DNA from: Sporodiniella umbellata
Lineage: Eukaryota > Mucoromycota > Mucoromycetes > Mucorales > Rhizopodaceae
Direction: 5' to 3'
Assembly: GCA_025677835.1 (NCBI GenBank)
Contig: JAIXMR010000104.1
Coordinates: forward strand, 1 to 64,000
Length of the DNA: 64,000 bases
Numbering within the stretch: position 1 is the first letter of the stretch; each line of letters starts with the position of its first letter. The position numbers and the translations under genes are program-made. Under the pieces are notes generated by a model. The model was not told the DNA's origin. It did not search any database and saw nothing but the letters and a program-made list of their open reading frames with translations. Shown here one piece after another: positions 43,908 to 55,255 of this stretch.

Positions 43908-45493
43908 ATGACCATTAGACCAGACCAAGATCAGCTTGAACGAGCTAGCTCTCAGTACGATCCACTTAAAGAATTAAATGATCAATTTAGTGCAGAGGAT
44001 AAAGGGTACACAAATCAATATGCAAGCATATATTACCTTCGACTCAACAAGTTGCGTGAATCAGTAATCGAAGAAGCTAAGAAAAGGTGGATTGATTTGC
44101 CTGGTATAACAAAAGAGCCGATTGCACCCTCACTCAATTGCTCATTCCGTTATAGAGATCCCTTGCTATGTTTCTCGAGTATTAGATACGCAACCTAACG
44201 AACTATGTTATATGGTTGGCACTGTCTATTTGCAAATGCCTAAAAAGCCTTATGTCATGGATGATTTAGAAGACGATGTACATATCTAACCGAACGTAAA
44301 TTGACTGTATATTTAACCTAATTCACAGGATGCCATTGTCAATCCCGTTACGCCTGAAAAGTATAGAAGCGATGACGATGTAATTTCATTAGAAGATGAA
44401 TCTGGACGTGTGGAGATTTTGGGAAAATGTCTATCAAAACAGTTTTTGGTTACTGGTATGATCGTTGGTATTCTTGGAAAAGAAACTGCGTCTGGCGCGT
44501 TTGAAGTGGTTGACATTTGTTTGCCTGGTGTAGCAAAACAACAGCCATTATCGAATATGGAAGGTACCATTTTAGTTAAAAATAGGGATTTTTTGTATCT
44601 TACTTTATTTACCACTTAGTTTCTGAAGAGCCGAAATACGTAGCTCTTTTATCTGGTTTGAGTATTGGAGGAGATCCTCAACTCGATCTTAGAAGACAGT
44701 TACTATTAGAGTTTTTGACAGGAGAGTTGGACCCAGAACTAAGCCGAAATATTACACGCGTTATCTTGGCTGGCAATTCAACATCCAAACCAAAAAGCAA
44801 CGAAAAAGTAAGCATCGTTTTATAAATTTATACAAAAATAATAATAATAATAATAAAACCAAACTATAGAAAAAATATGGATATGAAACAACACAATACG
44901 ATGCTAGCCAAATACTGCAGCTAGACGCATATCTAGACGAGATTTGTAGTACGATAGATGTTGACATAATGCCTGGTGCAACGGACCCTTCCCAACGCCA
45001 TTTGCCGCAACCTCGCATGCCTCCTCCTATGCTCCGGAATGCTCACTCACTATCTACATTTAACAGCGTCTCTAATCCCCACTGGTGCAAAATAGACAAT
45101 GTTGTGTTTTTGGGAACCTCTGGTCAAAATGTAGACGATATTTATAAATACGTAGACGGTGAAGACCGACTAAAAATGGCAGAATCATGTATGTATTGGA
45201 GACACATAGCGCCATCAGCCCCAGATACCCTATGGTGTTATCCTTTTAAAGATAGAGATCCGTTTGTTTTAGAAGAGTGTCCCCATGTCTATTTTATTGG
45301 AAACCAACCTGAGTTCGATGATGGGCTACTTTTGGGAGCTGAGGGACAACAAATCCGCACTATTCTACTACCTTCTTTTGCTAAAACAGGAACAGTTGCG
45401 CTACTAAATCTCTCTACATTAGAATGCAAAACTGTCAACATAGGGAACTACTGCTCTAACTTGGCTGCGGAGGATATGGATGAATCTCTGTAA
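43908..45493 (+). CDS. POLD2: DNA polymerase delta small (B) subunit
   Basis: Five exons: 43908-44103, 44156-44277, 44329-44563, 44620-44807, 44870-45493, in frame, 454 residues. The order fits Pol31/Cdc1/POLD2: an N-terminal OB-fold region (RVLDTQPNELCYMVGTVYLQ, MPKKPYVMDDLEDD), an EDESGRVEILG block, and a calcineurin-like phosphoesterase fold of the inactive B-subunit type (VALLSGLSIGGDPQLDLRRQ, DIMPGATDPSQRHLPQPRMP, LGTSGQNVDDI, LEECPHVYFIGNQP). PGATDPSxxxLPQ is a strong signature of this subunit. It bridges the catalytic subunit to Pol32/POLD3 in replication. Introns are 41-62 nt, and one contains (ATA)n. Confidence 0.97.
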
Positions 45494-45646
45494 TAGATCT
45501 CTTTGCTTATTTTTGATAGTACTATTGTTTTATAGTCATTGTTTAAAATAAAAATAAAAAAAAAATGACGGAAATTCAAAAGCATAGGCCCCGTCATAAA
45601 AACAGAAAAGAAAATATTTCGCCCCTTTCTTCTTCGATTAAGAGAA

Positions 45647-46049
45647 ATGAGTGCTCGGCTACTTTTGCAATCTAGCAGTAAGTGCATTCGCTCTTTAGTG
45701 ATCAGACAGAGACATTTTCAGACAACATGCATCAAGAAAAGTCAACAACAACAGCAGAAAAGCTTACCAGGTATAAAATTAAAAATTTACAAAAAAAAAA
45801 AATCAAAAGGCCTGGAATACTTACTGTTAGACATGAAGGACGCATGATAGACGCTTGGAGCAACACAGAAACAAAATGGCACCCTATACCTGTAGCTCTC
45901 GGCTTGTCTGTCATTGGTATTATTCAATATAAGCACTTGTCAGAAAAAGAAGAAACACAAAACGCAGAGAAACCTAAATATAAAGCCACTGGGCCATGGC
46001 AAGTAAGGTTCTTTTGTTTCCTGTTTCTATTTTTTGTTGCGATTTCACT

Positions 46050-46083
<34 letters not shown>

Positions 46084-47258
46084 CATGTAGCAGCTGCTTT
46101 ACCCTTGCGCTCTATGTCTCGCTTATGGGGAGCATTCAATTCTCTGACAATTCCTACTCCACTTAGACCTGCTGGATTCAAGTTGTATAGTTGGATTTTT
46201 GGCTGTAACCTGGATGAAATGAAGAATCCCAACCTCTACGACTATCCTAATCTGTCCGCCTTCTTTTATCGTGAACTGAAAGACGGAGCACGGCCTATTG
46301 CTAAGGATGCTCCTTTGGTTTCTCCAGCCGATGGTAAAATTTTGCATTATGGTATAGTGCAGGGCAAAGATATCGAACAAATTAAGGGAATCACCTACAA
46401 CTTGGATGCTCTCTTGGGAACTGGTGAACAACCAGCTTTTCCTGTAACCAATGCAGTCTTAGGAGATTCGGATCAAATTATTGTTGACGAAAAAGAGTTT
46501 GCCAATGTGAACGGAATTGCCTATTCATTAGATGACATGTTGGCCGAAGGAACTGAACATCACTCTGTTAAGACTGAATCAGCCGTTGGCGAAGACGCTG
46601 TAGCTGAAGGGCATCAAGCAGAACCTAAAGATGAACGCGCATTAGCTAAACTAGCTAAAGTAGACTCAACCACTCACATCAAGTCTGGGAATGCACTATT
46701 CTTCTGTGTGGTTTATCTTGCACCAGGGGACTATCATCGATTTCACTCTCCTACTAACTGGGTAGTAGAAACAAGAAGGCATTTTGCTGGTAAGAGAAAA
46801 AAATGTTACGACCAAATATTATAGGGACTGTGTTAACTTTTGTTCTTATATATTAAGGTGAATTGTTTTCTGTGTCTCCCTATTTTGCTAAACTGTTGGA
46901 AAACTTATTTGTACTGAATGAAAGGGTAACGCTTTTGGGCAAATGGAAACATGGATTTTTTTCAATGATTCCAGTGGGGGCTACAAACGTTGGTTCAATC
47001 AAGATAAACTTTGACGAAGCTTTGAAGACTAACCAAAAAGAAGACATCCCTTTGGGCACTTATACAGAAGCAACGTACAAATCAGCAAGCAAACTGTTGG
47101 GTGGTAAACCGCTACAATTTGGTGATGAGATGGGTGGATTCTATCTGGGATCAACCGTTGTGTTAGTTTTTGAAGCACCCCAGTCTTTTAAATTCAATGT
47201 TACTTCAGGACAAAAAGTAAAGATGGGTGAACCCTTAGGAAATTTTGAAAAGCAATAA
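45647..47258 (+). CDS. PSD1: Mitochondrial phosphatidylserine decarboxylase
   Basis: Four exons in the best model: 45647-45677, 45722-46002, 46081-46789, 46858-47258 (473 residues). Phosphatidylserine gives phosphatidylethanolamine at the inner membrane. The N-terminus ([10 protein letters not shown]) is presequence-like, and one membrane segment ([15 protein letters not shown]) follows. PSD domain: [65 protein letters not shown], and the self-cleavage LGST motif ([14 protein letters not shown]) near residue 437, whose Ser becomes the pyruvoyl group. The first intron is 44 nt (GTAAGT...TTTTCAG). Without it, frame 1 reads a fine presequence but dead-ends. An insertion repeats a motif: [11 protein letters not shown], then [11 protein letters not shown]. 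Confidence 0.95.
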
Positions 47259-47483
47259 TAAAAAAAACACCGTATAGACAGCCATATTCCCTCTTCTATT
47301 GACCTCCTTATTTTGGTTTCCCACTTTTGTGTATATTCACACGAATATGCACTCCCTTTGTTACAATTTTTTATCCATATTTCCTTTTTCTTTTTGTTTG
47401 TTTTCATTTCATTTCATTTTTTTTTTCTTTATCATTTTTGTCAGTGCCACTGTTTTTGTTGTCGACCGCTATCACTTACCCAA

Positions 47484-47915
47484 ATGTCTGAAGTTTATTG
47501 GTACTCAACCAACGGGTTGGTTCAAAGTCGACTCCCCAGCCGACACTTTGATAATCTAGATCATGCATTTGAGAGGCGCACACGACTTCAAATAAATGAC
47601 AAGGAAATATTTGGTGCTGATATAACTGTGCTCGCTAATCCTTATCAAGGCACAATGACTGCAGGAAATCTTCATTTCGGCTTGTATAGAAATCCTCCTG
47701 TGTGGCGTATTAGTGATGTTAGTTTAGATACTTTAACTTTTCTAGACGAAAGTATGTTTACAGACGAAGTCAGCGAAACACATAATAAAGAAGCAACAAA
47801 AACAAAGGAAGACGGTACAAAAAACGATCAAAAACGCAAAACTAAAATACTACAACGCAAGCGGCTTATGACTGAATCAGAAGAAAATCATATTTGCTGC
47901 TGTAGAATTAGTTAA
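47484..47915 (+). CDS. Hypothetical protein
   Basis: Single exon of 143 residues starting MSEVYWYSTNGLVQSRLPSR. The middle (ITVLANPYQGTMTAGNLHFG, LYRNPPVWRISDVSLDTLTF) has the look of a folded beta-rich domain. The last third is Lys/Glu/Thr-rich and basic, ending in HICCCRIS with three consecutive Cys. It lies 225 bases downstream of PSD1 on the same strand, separated by a T-rich leader. I do not recognise the family. No signal peptide or membrane segment; the ATG at 47484 is chosen because upstream codons are T-rich leader. Confidence 0.6.
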   Translation: MSEVYWYSTNGLVQSRLPSRHFDNLDHAFERRTRLQINDKEIFGADITVLANPYQGTMTAGNLHFGLYRNPPVWRISDVSLDTLTFLDESMFTDEVSETHNKEATKTKEDGTKNDQKRKTKILQRKRLMTESEENHICCCRIS

Positions 47916-48956
47916 ACTATCAACCTAATGAAAACTCATATTCCCGAAAAACACCTGTAAATATTTCAACAAAATCCTTTCTCTACATTGGTCGTAATCG
48001 CCGCTATTTTTTTTTATCAACATACTGTAGAAGCCATTACTTTCGTTAAATAGTGATTTTAATATAGACACACTAATTTAATTTTGATTTTGTTTTACTT
48101 GTCTTTATTTTTTGACATTTAAGAAGGAATAGAAAATCGTCTGTTTCGTATTGATTATAGTACTTCCCTTAGTCGTGTGAAGTATATAAAATTTTTTGGT
48201 ATATCATCAACAAAACTCTATTTAATAGATGTATTTTTTTCTTATTTTTTTCGATAAAGACTCTGCAGGCGGTTTTGATACACAGTGCATGACTTTAAAA
48301 AACCTAGTAGCCAAGTATATTTTCGATCTTTTTCCTGAAATAGTTGGGGAAATTGTGTACGAACATTAAAAAAAAAAAAAAAAAAAAAAAAGAGTTCAGA
48401 AAAGGGGTTGAATGTGCAAACAGTCTTCGAGTGTATACCCAACAGCTATATGTTTAGACTAAACAATAAAATACATTTCAACTCTATTTTTTAGCATCAA
48501 GCGGTTTCGTTTTGAAAGAGAATACCCACACTTCTCATATAACGATACTACAATTGGAAATAACCCAAAAACTTGACAAAGAAAAGTCATCTATGAGTTT
48601 GACTACTAAAAACAAAGACTTTTAAAATAAGGGGACATATCTGTGTACTCTCCCTCTTTTTTTGTTTTTTTGAAAAAGAGAAAATAATCATTATTGAATT
48701 TACACTACACTGCTACTTTTTAGACATTTGAAGAATGTCTGTATACCTCAGGTCCAATAAATTTAATAGGGTCAACACTAAACATTTAAAACGGAGAAAC
48801 TACAGGCTTACTACCCCTTTCTATCTTTTTACGCCAGTGATCTATTTATTGCTTAAAGCGTATATGAACCATTTCGATAGCTTGATGGTACCAGAATACA
48901 TCTAAAATATTGTGTTCTAAGTAAACAAGATTACTTGCTCCGCTAGAACTACACTA
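47916..48956. other. Convergent intergenic region
   Basis: About 1 kb between the ends of two genes. It has an A26 tract (about 48367-48392) and AT-rich DNA with no coding signal I can support. Confidence 0.5.
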
Positions 48957-49833
48957 TTAAAAACCAAAGCATAAATCTGCGATGACAGTTGCATATATAA
49001 GAATTAAAGAAAAGGAGTACACTGAGCCATCTGAGACAGACACCTGATAAATTGGCTTTATATCTTTGTCGTCTACTTTTAGTCCACTTGGAGGGCTCCC
49101 AGCCTGGTCGCACACATAGTATCTAGAGCACGCTTTGGTACAGAGATCTTTGATCGCTCCGTCACTACATGCATTTATACAGGATGACTCTTTTCCACGA
49201 CATTCGGCTACAGAAACAGGCCAATGATAAGGTGGAACAGTTGGTACTTGATTCTATCTATCGATATTAGAGAAAAGAAACAAAGGAGATAGGTAACCCC
49301 TGGTGATTGTTCCACGCATGAATATGTATAAAATTTCCCCTTTATACACGTATATATATATGTATATATATATATTACCTTGCACGTACACCCCCAGCCC
49401 ATAGTATCTGTATTACAAAAACTGCTCAAAGAAAAAACTTTAAACCCTCTTTGCTTTGAATTTTTAGGCTATACCCTTACTTTTTTTCAGTATTGTTATC
49501 GTCACCGCATTGGTCCTATTGTTGCATAAGAATTGATTTGAGTTGAAAAGTTGTAAATTTTTTCCCTTTACTTTGCAGAATAGTAGTTGGTTGTTACAAA
49601 CGGTTTGCTTCTCATTACTATTTAGTTGTTTAACGGTCCATGTTGTAACGGGCAAACCGACTAAATCAAGAAAATATGTTAGTTTGAAGAAGTAGTCTTA
49701 TATTTTGTCGTATACTATATGGATGGTTAGCAACGTTTCCATTTTCTTCAGGCACTGGGTCAAAATCTATTCCTTTACAGCATACTGCTTTTATAACGAT
49801 TAAAGCGGTCAATAGGCAATATATTGTCAACAT
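48957..49833 (-). CDS. Secreted Cys-rich GPI-type protein, four exons
   Basis: Exons: 49833-49716, 49660-49481, about 49419-49377 and 49253-48957. Signal peptide MLTIYCLLTALIVIKAVCC, then GIDFDPVPEEN, ATTWTV-like PVTTWTVKQL, QTVCNNQLLFCKVKG, FLCNNRTNAVTITI, FCNTDTMGWGCTCK, HWPVSVAECRGKESSCINAC and CTKACSRYYVCDQAG. It ends in a hydrophobic tail (YSFSLILIYATVIA) suggesting a GPI signal. The TWxV...C...FC...C...N.C...GC.C...C pattern is that of widespread fungal secreted proteins of unknown function (DUF7707-like, from memory). Exons 2 and 3 do not join in frame with the obvious GTAAGG donor: an A7 homopolymer at the junction could be miscounted, or the gene could be damaged. Confidence 0.65.
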
Positions 49834-50835
49834 GCAAAAAAAAAAAAAAGAAGGACAAACGAACAAAGAAGAGTAAAGAAAAAAAAGAGCTGTATTTTTT
49901 TTAGGTTAAATGGGACATAAATACTCGTGTAAGCTATTGATTTTAAATGGGAGAGCATTTCTTTTCTATTTCATGTAATAGTCGTTTTGTAAATACACAA
50001 TGCTCCTTTTACCTCCTTCTCTTTACCACAAGGTCTGTTAGACATATATTGATTATTGTTTATTGACTTTAGCTTTTTTTTTAAAAAAAAAATAATAACA
50101 GCTAAACTAAAGCTCTTCGTCAATTGAGCATTTCGACCCAGCCCCTTAGACAAAACATACAGGTGTGTACATATAGATAAACGAAATCGAAACTGTGAAT
50201 CATTTGACAGTAGAGATTTCCAGGGATATGAAGACCATAGGTCGTTTCCGCGCCATATTTTCAGACTAGGTAGTCATCCTTTGTCGCCCTGTCAAGATGG
50301 GACAAATTTCCCCACCTTTTGGCCAGTGCACCCATTCTCGACCAAGCCACCAAATTATTGAGACCATACAAATGACTGCTTATCGTTAAGTGGTATGTCC
50401 GATCCGTTTCGGCAAGAGTAAATCTCAAATGGACAAGTGAGGATAAGTGCCAAATAGACCCTCACATAACCTACTCTTTCTTTTTCCCGGCCCTATTAGG
50501 TAATATATTTGGATGCATGGAAGAGAGAAGTATTACAAAGCGAAATATGTACACCATGAAGAAGTGAAAGTAATGTAGAGCAGATAAACGGATGGATGGA
50601 TAAAAAAAAACGAACCCGATAGACCCTCAAAAAAAAAAAGAACAAGAGCTGCATATTTGAACGATTCTACCAAAAATGTAAATCTAATTTGGAACAACAA
50701 TTTTCAACAATCGATCTTCTTCAGGGGAGGCACAACGAAACTATATGCCCTGTATACTTCTCTCTTCCTTTTTCCAGGCTTATTTGCTTAAAATAGAAAC
50801 TAACAAACAAATTTGCAGGTTTTAATTGAATAGAC
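49834..50835. promoter_or_regulatory. Divergent region; eL6 promoter
   Basis: About 1 kb. It contains a T9-A10 self-complementary tract (50074-50092), a comparatively GC-rich block (50220-50480), and an 11-bp word ATAGACCCTCA twice (50454-50464 and 50619-50629). A TTTGCAG acceptor-like site at about 50812-50818, 18 bases before the eL6 ATG, may end a 5' UTR intron. No gene seen. Confidence 0.4.
50454..50629 (+). promoter_or_regulatory. Repeated ATAGACCCTCA element before eL6
   Basis: Two exact copies of ATAGACCCTCA, 165 bp apart, about 380 and 215 bp upstream of the ribosomal-protein start codon and in the same orientation. The GACCCT core is reminiscent of AACCCTA-type boxes in ribosomal-protein promoters, but it differs, so a role as a ribosomal-protein element is only a suggestion. 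Confidence 0.3.
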
Positions 50836-51654
50836 ATGGCTCACGCTCCCAGAAATTCCGTCCTTGTTCCCGGTGTCAACCGTTACAGTCGCTCCGCTGC
50901 TTACTCCAAGAAGGCTATGCACAAGCGTCAAAAGACCAACGTTGCTTCTCCTGCCAAGCAAGCCGCTACTGAAAAGTCTGTTGAAGTTAAAGGTGCTAAG
51001 AACGGTGGTAAGCGTACTGTTCCTGCCCAAAAGGCTTCTCGCTTCTATCCCGCTGAAGATATTTCTCAACCCAAGGTTGGTCGCAAGACTACCAAGAAGA
51101 CCGCTCTTCGTTCCACCATCACTCCCGGTACTGTTGCCATCCTTTTGGCCGGTCGTTACCGCGGTAAGCGTGTTGTAGTATTGAAGCAATTGGATTCTGG
51201 CCTTTTGCTCATCTCTGGTCCCTTCAAGGTCAATGGTGTCCCCCTCCGTCGCGTCAACCAAGCTTATGTTATCGCTACTTCCACCAAGCTCGATATCTCC
51301 TCTGTCAAGGTAATAGTTTAGATCATAGCTTTAGAATGTTAAAACTTACTTTGCTTTTAGATTGATGAAAAGTTCAACGATGCTTACTTCAAGAAGTCTG
51401 CTAAGGCTGATAAGGCTTTCCTTGAAGGTGAACAAGTACGTATAGGAGCTATACCGCCTTATTGAAAGAAACTAAATGCGAAATCTTTTTTTTTATAGAA
51501 GAAGGCTGCTTTCCCTGAATCCAAGGCTGCCGATCAAAAGGCCCTTGATAAGGAAATCCTCGCTGTTGCCGCTAAGGATGCCCACCTCGTCGCTTACTTG
51601 AAGTCTTCCTTCAGCCTCCGCAAGGGTCAATTCCCTCACGACATGAAGTTCTAA
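50836..51654 (+). CDS. RPL6: 60S ribosomal protein eL6
   Basis: Three exons: 50836-51309, 51361-51435, 51499-51654, in frame, 234 residues. Basic N-terminal half ([31 protein letters not shown]), then the eL6 core: [73 protein letters not shown], and a C-terminal helix ending [13 protein letters not shown]. The codons are noticeably C-ended and uniform (AAG, CGT, GTC, TCC), unlike the AT-ended codons of neighbours, as expected for a highly expressed gene. Component of the large subunit. Complete. Confidence 0.98.
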
Positions 51655-51978
51655 ACTCAGTATAGAAACTTGGAAACATGGTTCATGACACAATTTAATA
51701 AAAAAAAAGCGGGAACAATAAAAACAGATCTTTTACTTTTTGTTTAAAGAAGCAAGATGAAAAGCCTTGATCCTATTTTGGAAGTAATCTATTGTTGAAA
51801 TAGTCAGCTTACAAAGAAAAGGAGGGAGGAAATCAGGAGCATACACATATATAAATATCAAATAAATATATTTATAAATATACATATATGTCTGTTATGT
51901 TTGATGCTAGGGCAGTACGATATAAATTTGACCAATTTGAAATCATACCTTTTCTTCTCTTTTCTCCTTAGTCGCATT
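51655..51978. other. Intergenic region
   Basis: About 0.3 kb between eL6 and the exchanger gene, with an AT repeat-like stretch near 51845-51893 (tatataaatat words). Nothing else seen. Confidence 0.5.
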
Positions 51979-54900
51979 ATGAGAAGCGAACGACTCTACT
52001 TTTTCATTGGCTGTATTGCCTTTGCTCTAACTGTCGGCACATCTATAATGATATCTAAAAGGCCAACAAAAGACACATTTTCGACACTATCCCTTGTAAA
52101 ACAAAATCGATCCTCTCGAAGAGCACTGACTGACTGCGTTTATAGTATTGTACAGATATCGAATCACAACTCAATCAGTGTGACTTTGTTCAATCAGCCT
52201 GCCATGGGCCTACTGGTGTATATTTGAAGCTATACTACTGTTTGAGCGTTTGGAAGAAAATAATGGCACTTTTTCTTGTAAGTCAGTCATTTTCTTTTTA
52301 TATTCCTGCTCAAACTACACCTGCTGAAATACGCTTTTCTTTGTGTACTAGCTGTTGTTTTTGTTAATGCTTTTTGGCGCTATTAGCATAGTTGCTTCGG
52401 ACTTCTTTTGTAAAGAAAAAATATGTTTCATTTCGTTTATCCTCTTACCCCATTTCTTAGGCCCCAACTTGCAAACAATATCCTCAAAACTTGAGCTGTC
52501 TGAGAGCATTGTAAGTCGTTTATCTTCTCCCTCTCTTATCACTTATTTTTCCAAACGAGAAAGACGACATTAAGCTAATTGCTATTTTAGGCAGGAATTA
52601 CAATCCTGGCCTTTGGTAATGGAAGCCCTGATTTATTTAGTACATTTAGGTTTGTTAAAAAAAAAAGAAGTATATACTTACGTTCGCTTTAAACACAATA
52701 CCCATTTAGTGCTATGGAGTCTGGTGCAGGCTCATTGGCAATAGGCGAGTTAATTGGAGCAGCGTTTTTTATTGTGGCCATAGTATCTGGCTGTATGGGC
52801 ATTATCCAACCTTTTCAATCTCAACGTGTAACATTCATGCGCGATGCCAACTACCTGTTGGGTGCAACCATTATTATGGCCTGGATTGTTTACAAACAAC
52901 AGATACACTGGTATCATGGCGTCATTTTGATTGCTTATCATTTAAGCTATGTTTGTTTGGTGGTTTTCAGTGCATACACTAGTCACGGCAATGACGAAAG
53001 ATCGTCGGATGAACAAAAAGCAGTACATGAAATAAATGTTGCCGATGAAACAACCTGTCTACTACCGGAAGAACCGATTATAAAATCAAATAAATGTAAG
53101 GCCTCAAATTTTACCGCTTGTTAACTTATTTCCTTCTATAGACGAAAAGCCCCCTAAACTACAGATACCCACAAAAAGACTTTCATCATATCCTAATATT
53201 TCAGAGTCTCATATACAGTATTTAGGGTACAACAGTAGAACAGTAAGTTCGGTAGGAACATCTCCAATATCGCCTATTCTTGTATCACAATTTGCAGGAA
53301 ACTTACCACGAACAAGCAGCTCACACTCCACTAAAACCTACAGACGCTCAATCTCGCCAAAAATTGGGTTTAGGACATCTTTATTTGGCGCCATTGAAGT
53401 AAAAAAAAAATAGAAGTCAATGTCTGTTTTTTAGGACCATACTAACTTTTTTTTCGCTTTATTTTAGTTTCAGGAACAGGTTAGCATAATGAAAAGAGCT
53501 CTGAGTTCACAAATGGTTTCTCCGTCTATTCATCATTTACGACAAACATCAATGCCTGATTCATGCTGGAGAAACCTAAACTATAGCAATTATGGAAACA
53601 GTTTACGCTCGCACTCTCTTGGCGTTCAAGATTACTTTACGTTTCTTTCTGATCAATCAGCTGTAGATAATAGTGCGCCTCAAATTTCAAAAAGCTCCTT
53701 AGAGCTTACGATTCCTGAGATTAGACTTGCACCTCCAACCAACTATAGACAAAGTATGGAAGAGCTTGAATGTCAAAAAACGTCCAGTTACGTTCCCCGA
53801 CAATCAGCTAGGGACTCTATTTATTTATCCTGCGAGCAGCTTTCCGAAGGAGAAACCTTTTTTACTTCATCTCAAAATTGTAACGATATAATAAGTCCTA
53901 CTACACCTTTATTTAGTCAGCATTCTGGAGCTTTTTTGACTGCAAATCAAACTAGTTTCTCTTTGAGGCATTGCGGAGCAATGCAAAAAGAGGATAGTTT
54001 GCTAAATATTCTATTCCCTACACTTCAAGGTTTTCGCGAAAAATCCACATTTTCTAAAGTAAACGCCGTCATTGCAGCACCATTAGTACTAGTCTTTACT
54101 CTCACACTACCTGTGGTTGAATTAGAAGACAATACAATCGATATTGTTTTAAGCGATGAAACAAATGATGCTCAGCAAAATTCACCCGTTTTAGCTGTTG
54201 GAAGCTATCTCTCTATACCTTACCTAGAGAACGAAACAAAACCCACCATAACTACTGATAAAACGAAAGTAAAACTAAAATGGGATCGTCAGCTGTTATC
54301 TATACAATCTGTGTTTAGTTTGGTCTTCACTTCTAGTTTAGCCGTTGGTAACTTTATATGACTATACAAAACAGACCAGAAACTAACATAATACTTTGTG
54401 CTATTTGATTTCTTTTTTTTTTGTGTATAAAACAGTTAATGATGCCATTCGTCCCTCTTGGATCTATTTAGCAATTTGTATCGGAATCGCCTTTTCTTTG
54501 TTTGTTCTAAAATTTACAAAAACTAATGAAGCCCCAAGCTGGTTTTGGATGACGTCGTTTGTTGGACTTTTTGTTGCTCTCAACTGGATATTTTTGTTAG
54601 CAAATCAAGTTGTAGCATTGTTGCAAGCCATAGGAAAGGTTTTCTTAATTAGTGACTCTATTATGGGGATTACAGTTTTTGCGTTTGTAAATAGATACAA
54701 GAAGCAACCAGCTACAAGTACCATGTCATTTATTATTATTAACTCTATGTTTAGGGCAATAGTGCAGGTGATTTGGTAGCAAACACAGCTATAGCAAAGG
54801 TAATCCAATTACAAAACTGAAAAAAAAGCTGTGTTTAACCCTATTTTTCAAAGCTTGGATTCCCCACTATGGCTATATCAGCCTGTTATGCTGGACCTTT

Positions 54901-55255
54901 ACTAAGTAATAACTATACACATGTTGTTTGACCTTTTTTTTACTGTATGCTCATATGTTTCTCTCTATGTACCAAAAAAAAAAAAAAAAAAAAAAAAAAA
55001 ACAGATATGGTGTTAGGAGTCGGCATATCGTCCACTTATCAAATTTGGAAATCTGGAAAGCCATACAAATTAAACATCGCCTCCTCTATACTGGTTGCAC
55101 TAACGGGACTAGTAGTGGTTCTTGTAAGCACCATAATTGCCGTCAATATGAATGGTTACCGAATTACGCGACATTTAGGGGTGTGGATGATTTCAGTTTA
55201 CTTGTGTTGTATAGTCATCAGTTTACTGCTGGAATTTAAGCTGATTGGCTATTGA
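51979..55255 (+). CDS. Cation/Ca2+ exchanger, NCLX (SLC8B1)/Ecm27-type
   Basis: About ten exons from the ATG near 51979 (MRSERLYFFIGCIAF) to the stop at 55253-55255. The N-terminus includes CDFVQSACHGPTGVYLKLYY. The two alpha repeats of the CaCA superfamily are intact: GITILAFGNGSPDLFSTFSA, then VFAFGNSAGDLVANTAIAK with GFPTMAISACYAGPLLN and MVLGVGISSTYQ. They are separated by a long Ser-rich cytosolic loop (about 52990-54000) and flanked by about 11 membrane segments. Such proteins exchange Ca2+ for Na+ or H+ at mitochondria, ER or vacuole; fungal Ecm27 is the closest named relative. The last exon follows an A30 tract (54973-55002). The splice before CDFVQ is uncertain (41-nt intron or a longer one). 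Confidence 0.9.
54973..55002. repeat. A30 tract at the last exchanger splice acceptor
   Basis: About 30 consecutive A bases run up to the acceptor CAG of the final exon of the NCLX-type gene; unusual in place of a pyrimidine tract. Confidence 0.9.

Noticed and set aside
45647..45847. Continuous frame 1 reading for the PSD1 N-terminus
   Set aside because: It has an attractive presequence but ends in a stop before the PSD region, and no intron joins it in phase; the 44-nt intron model does.
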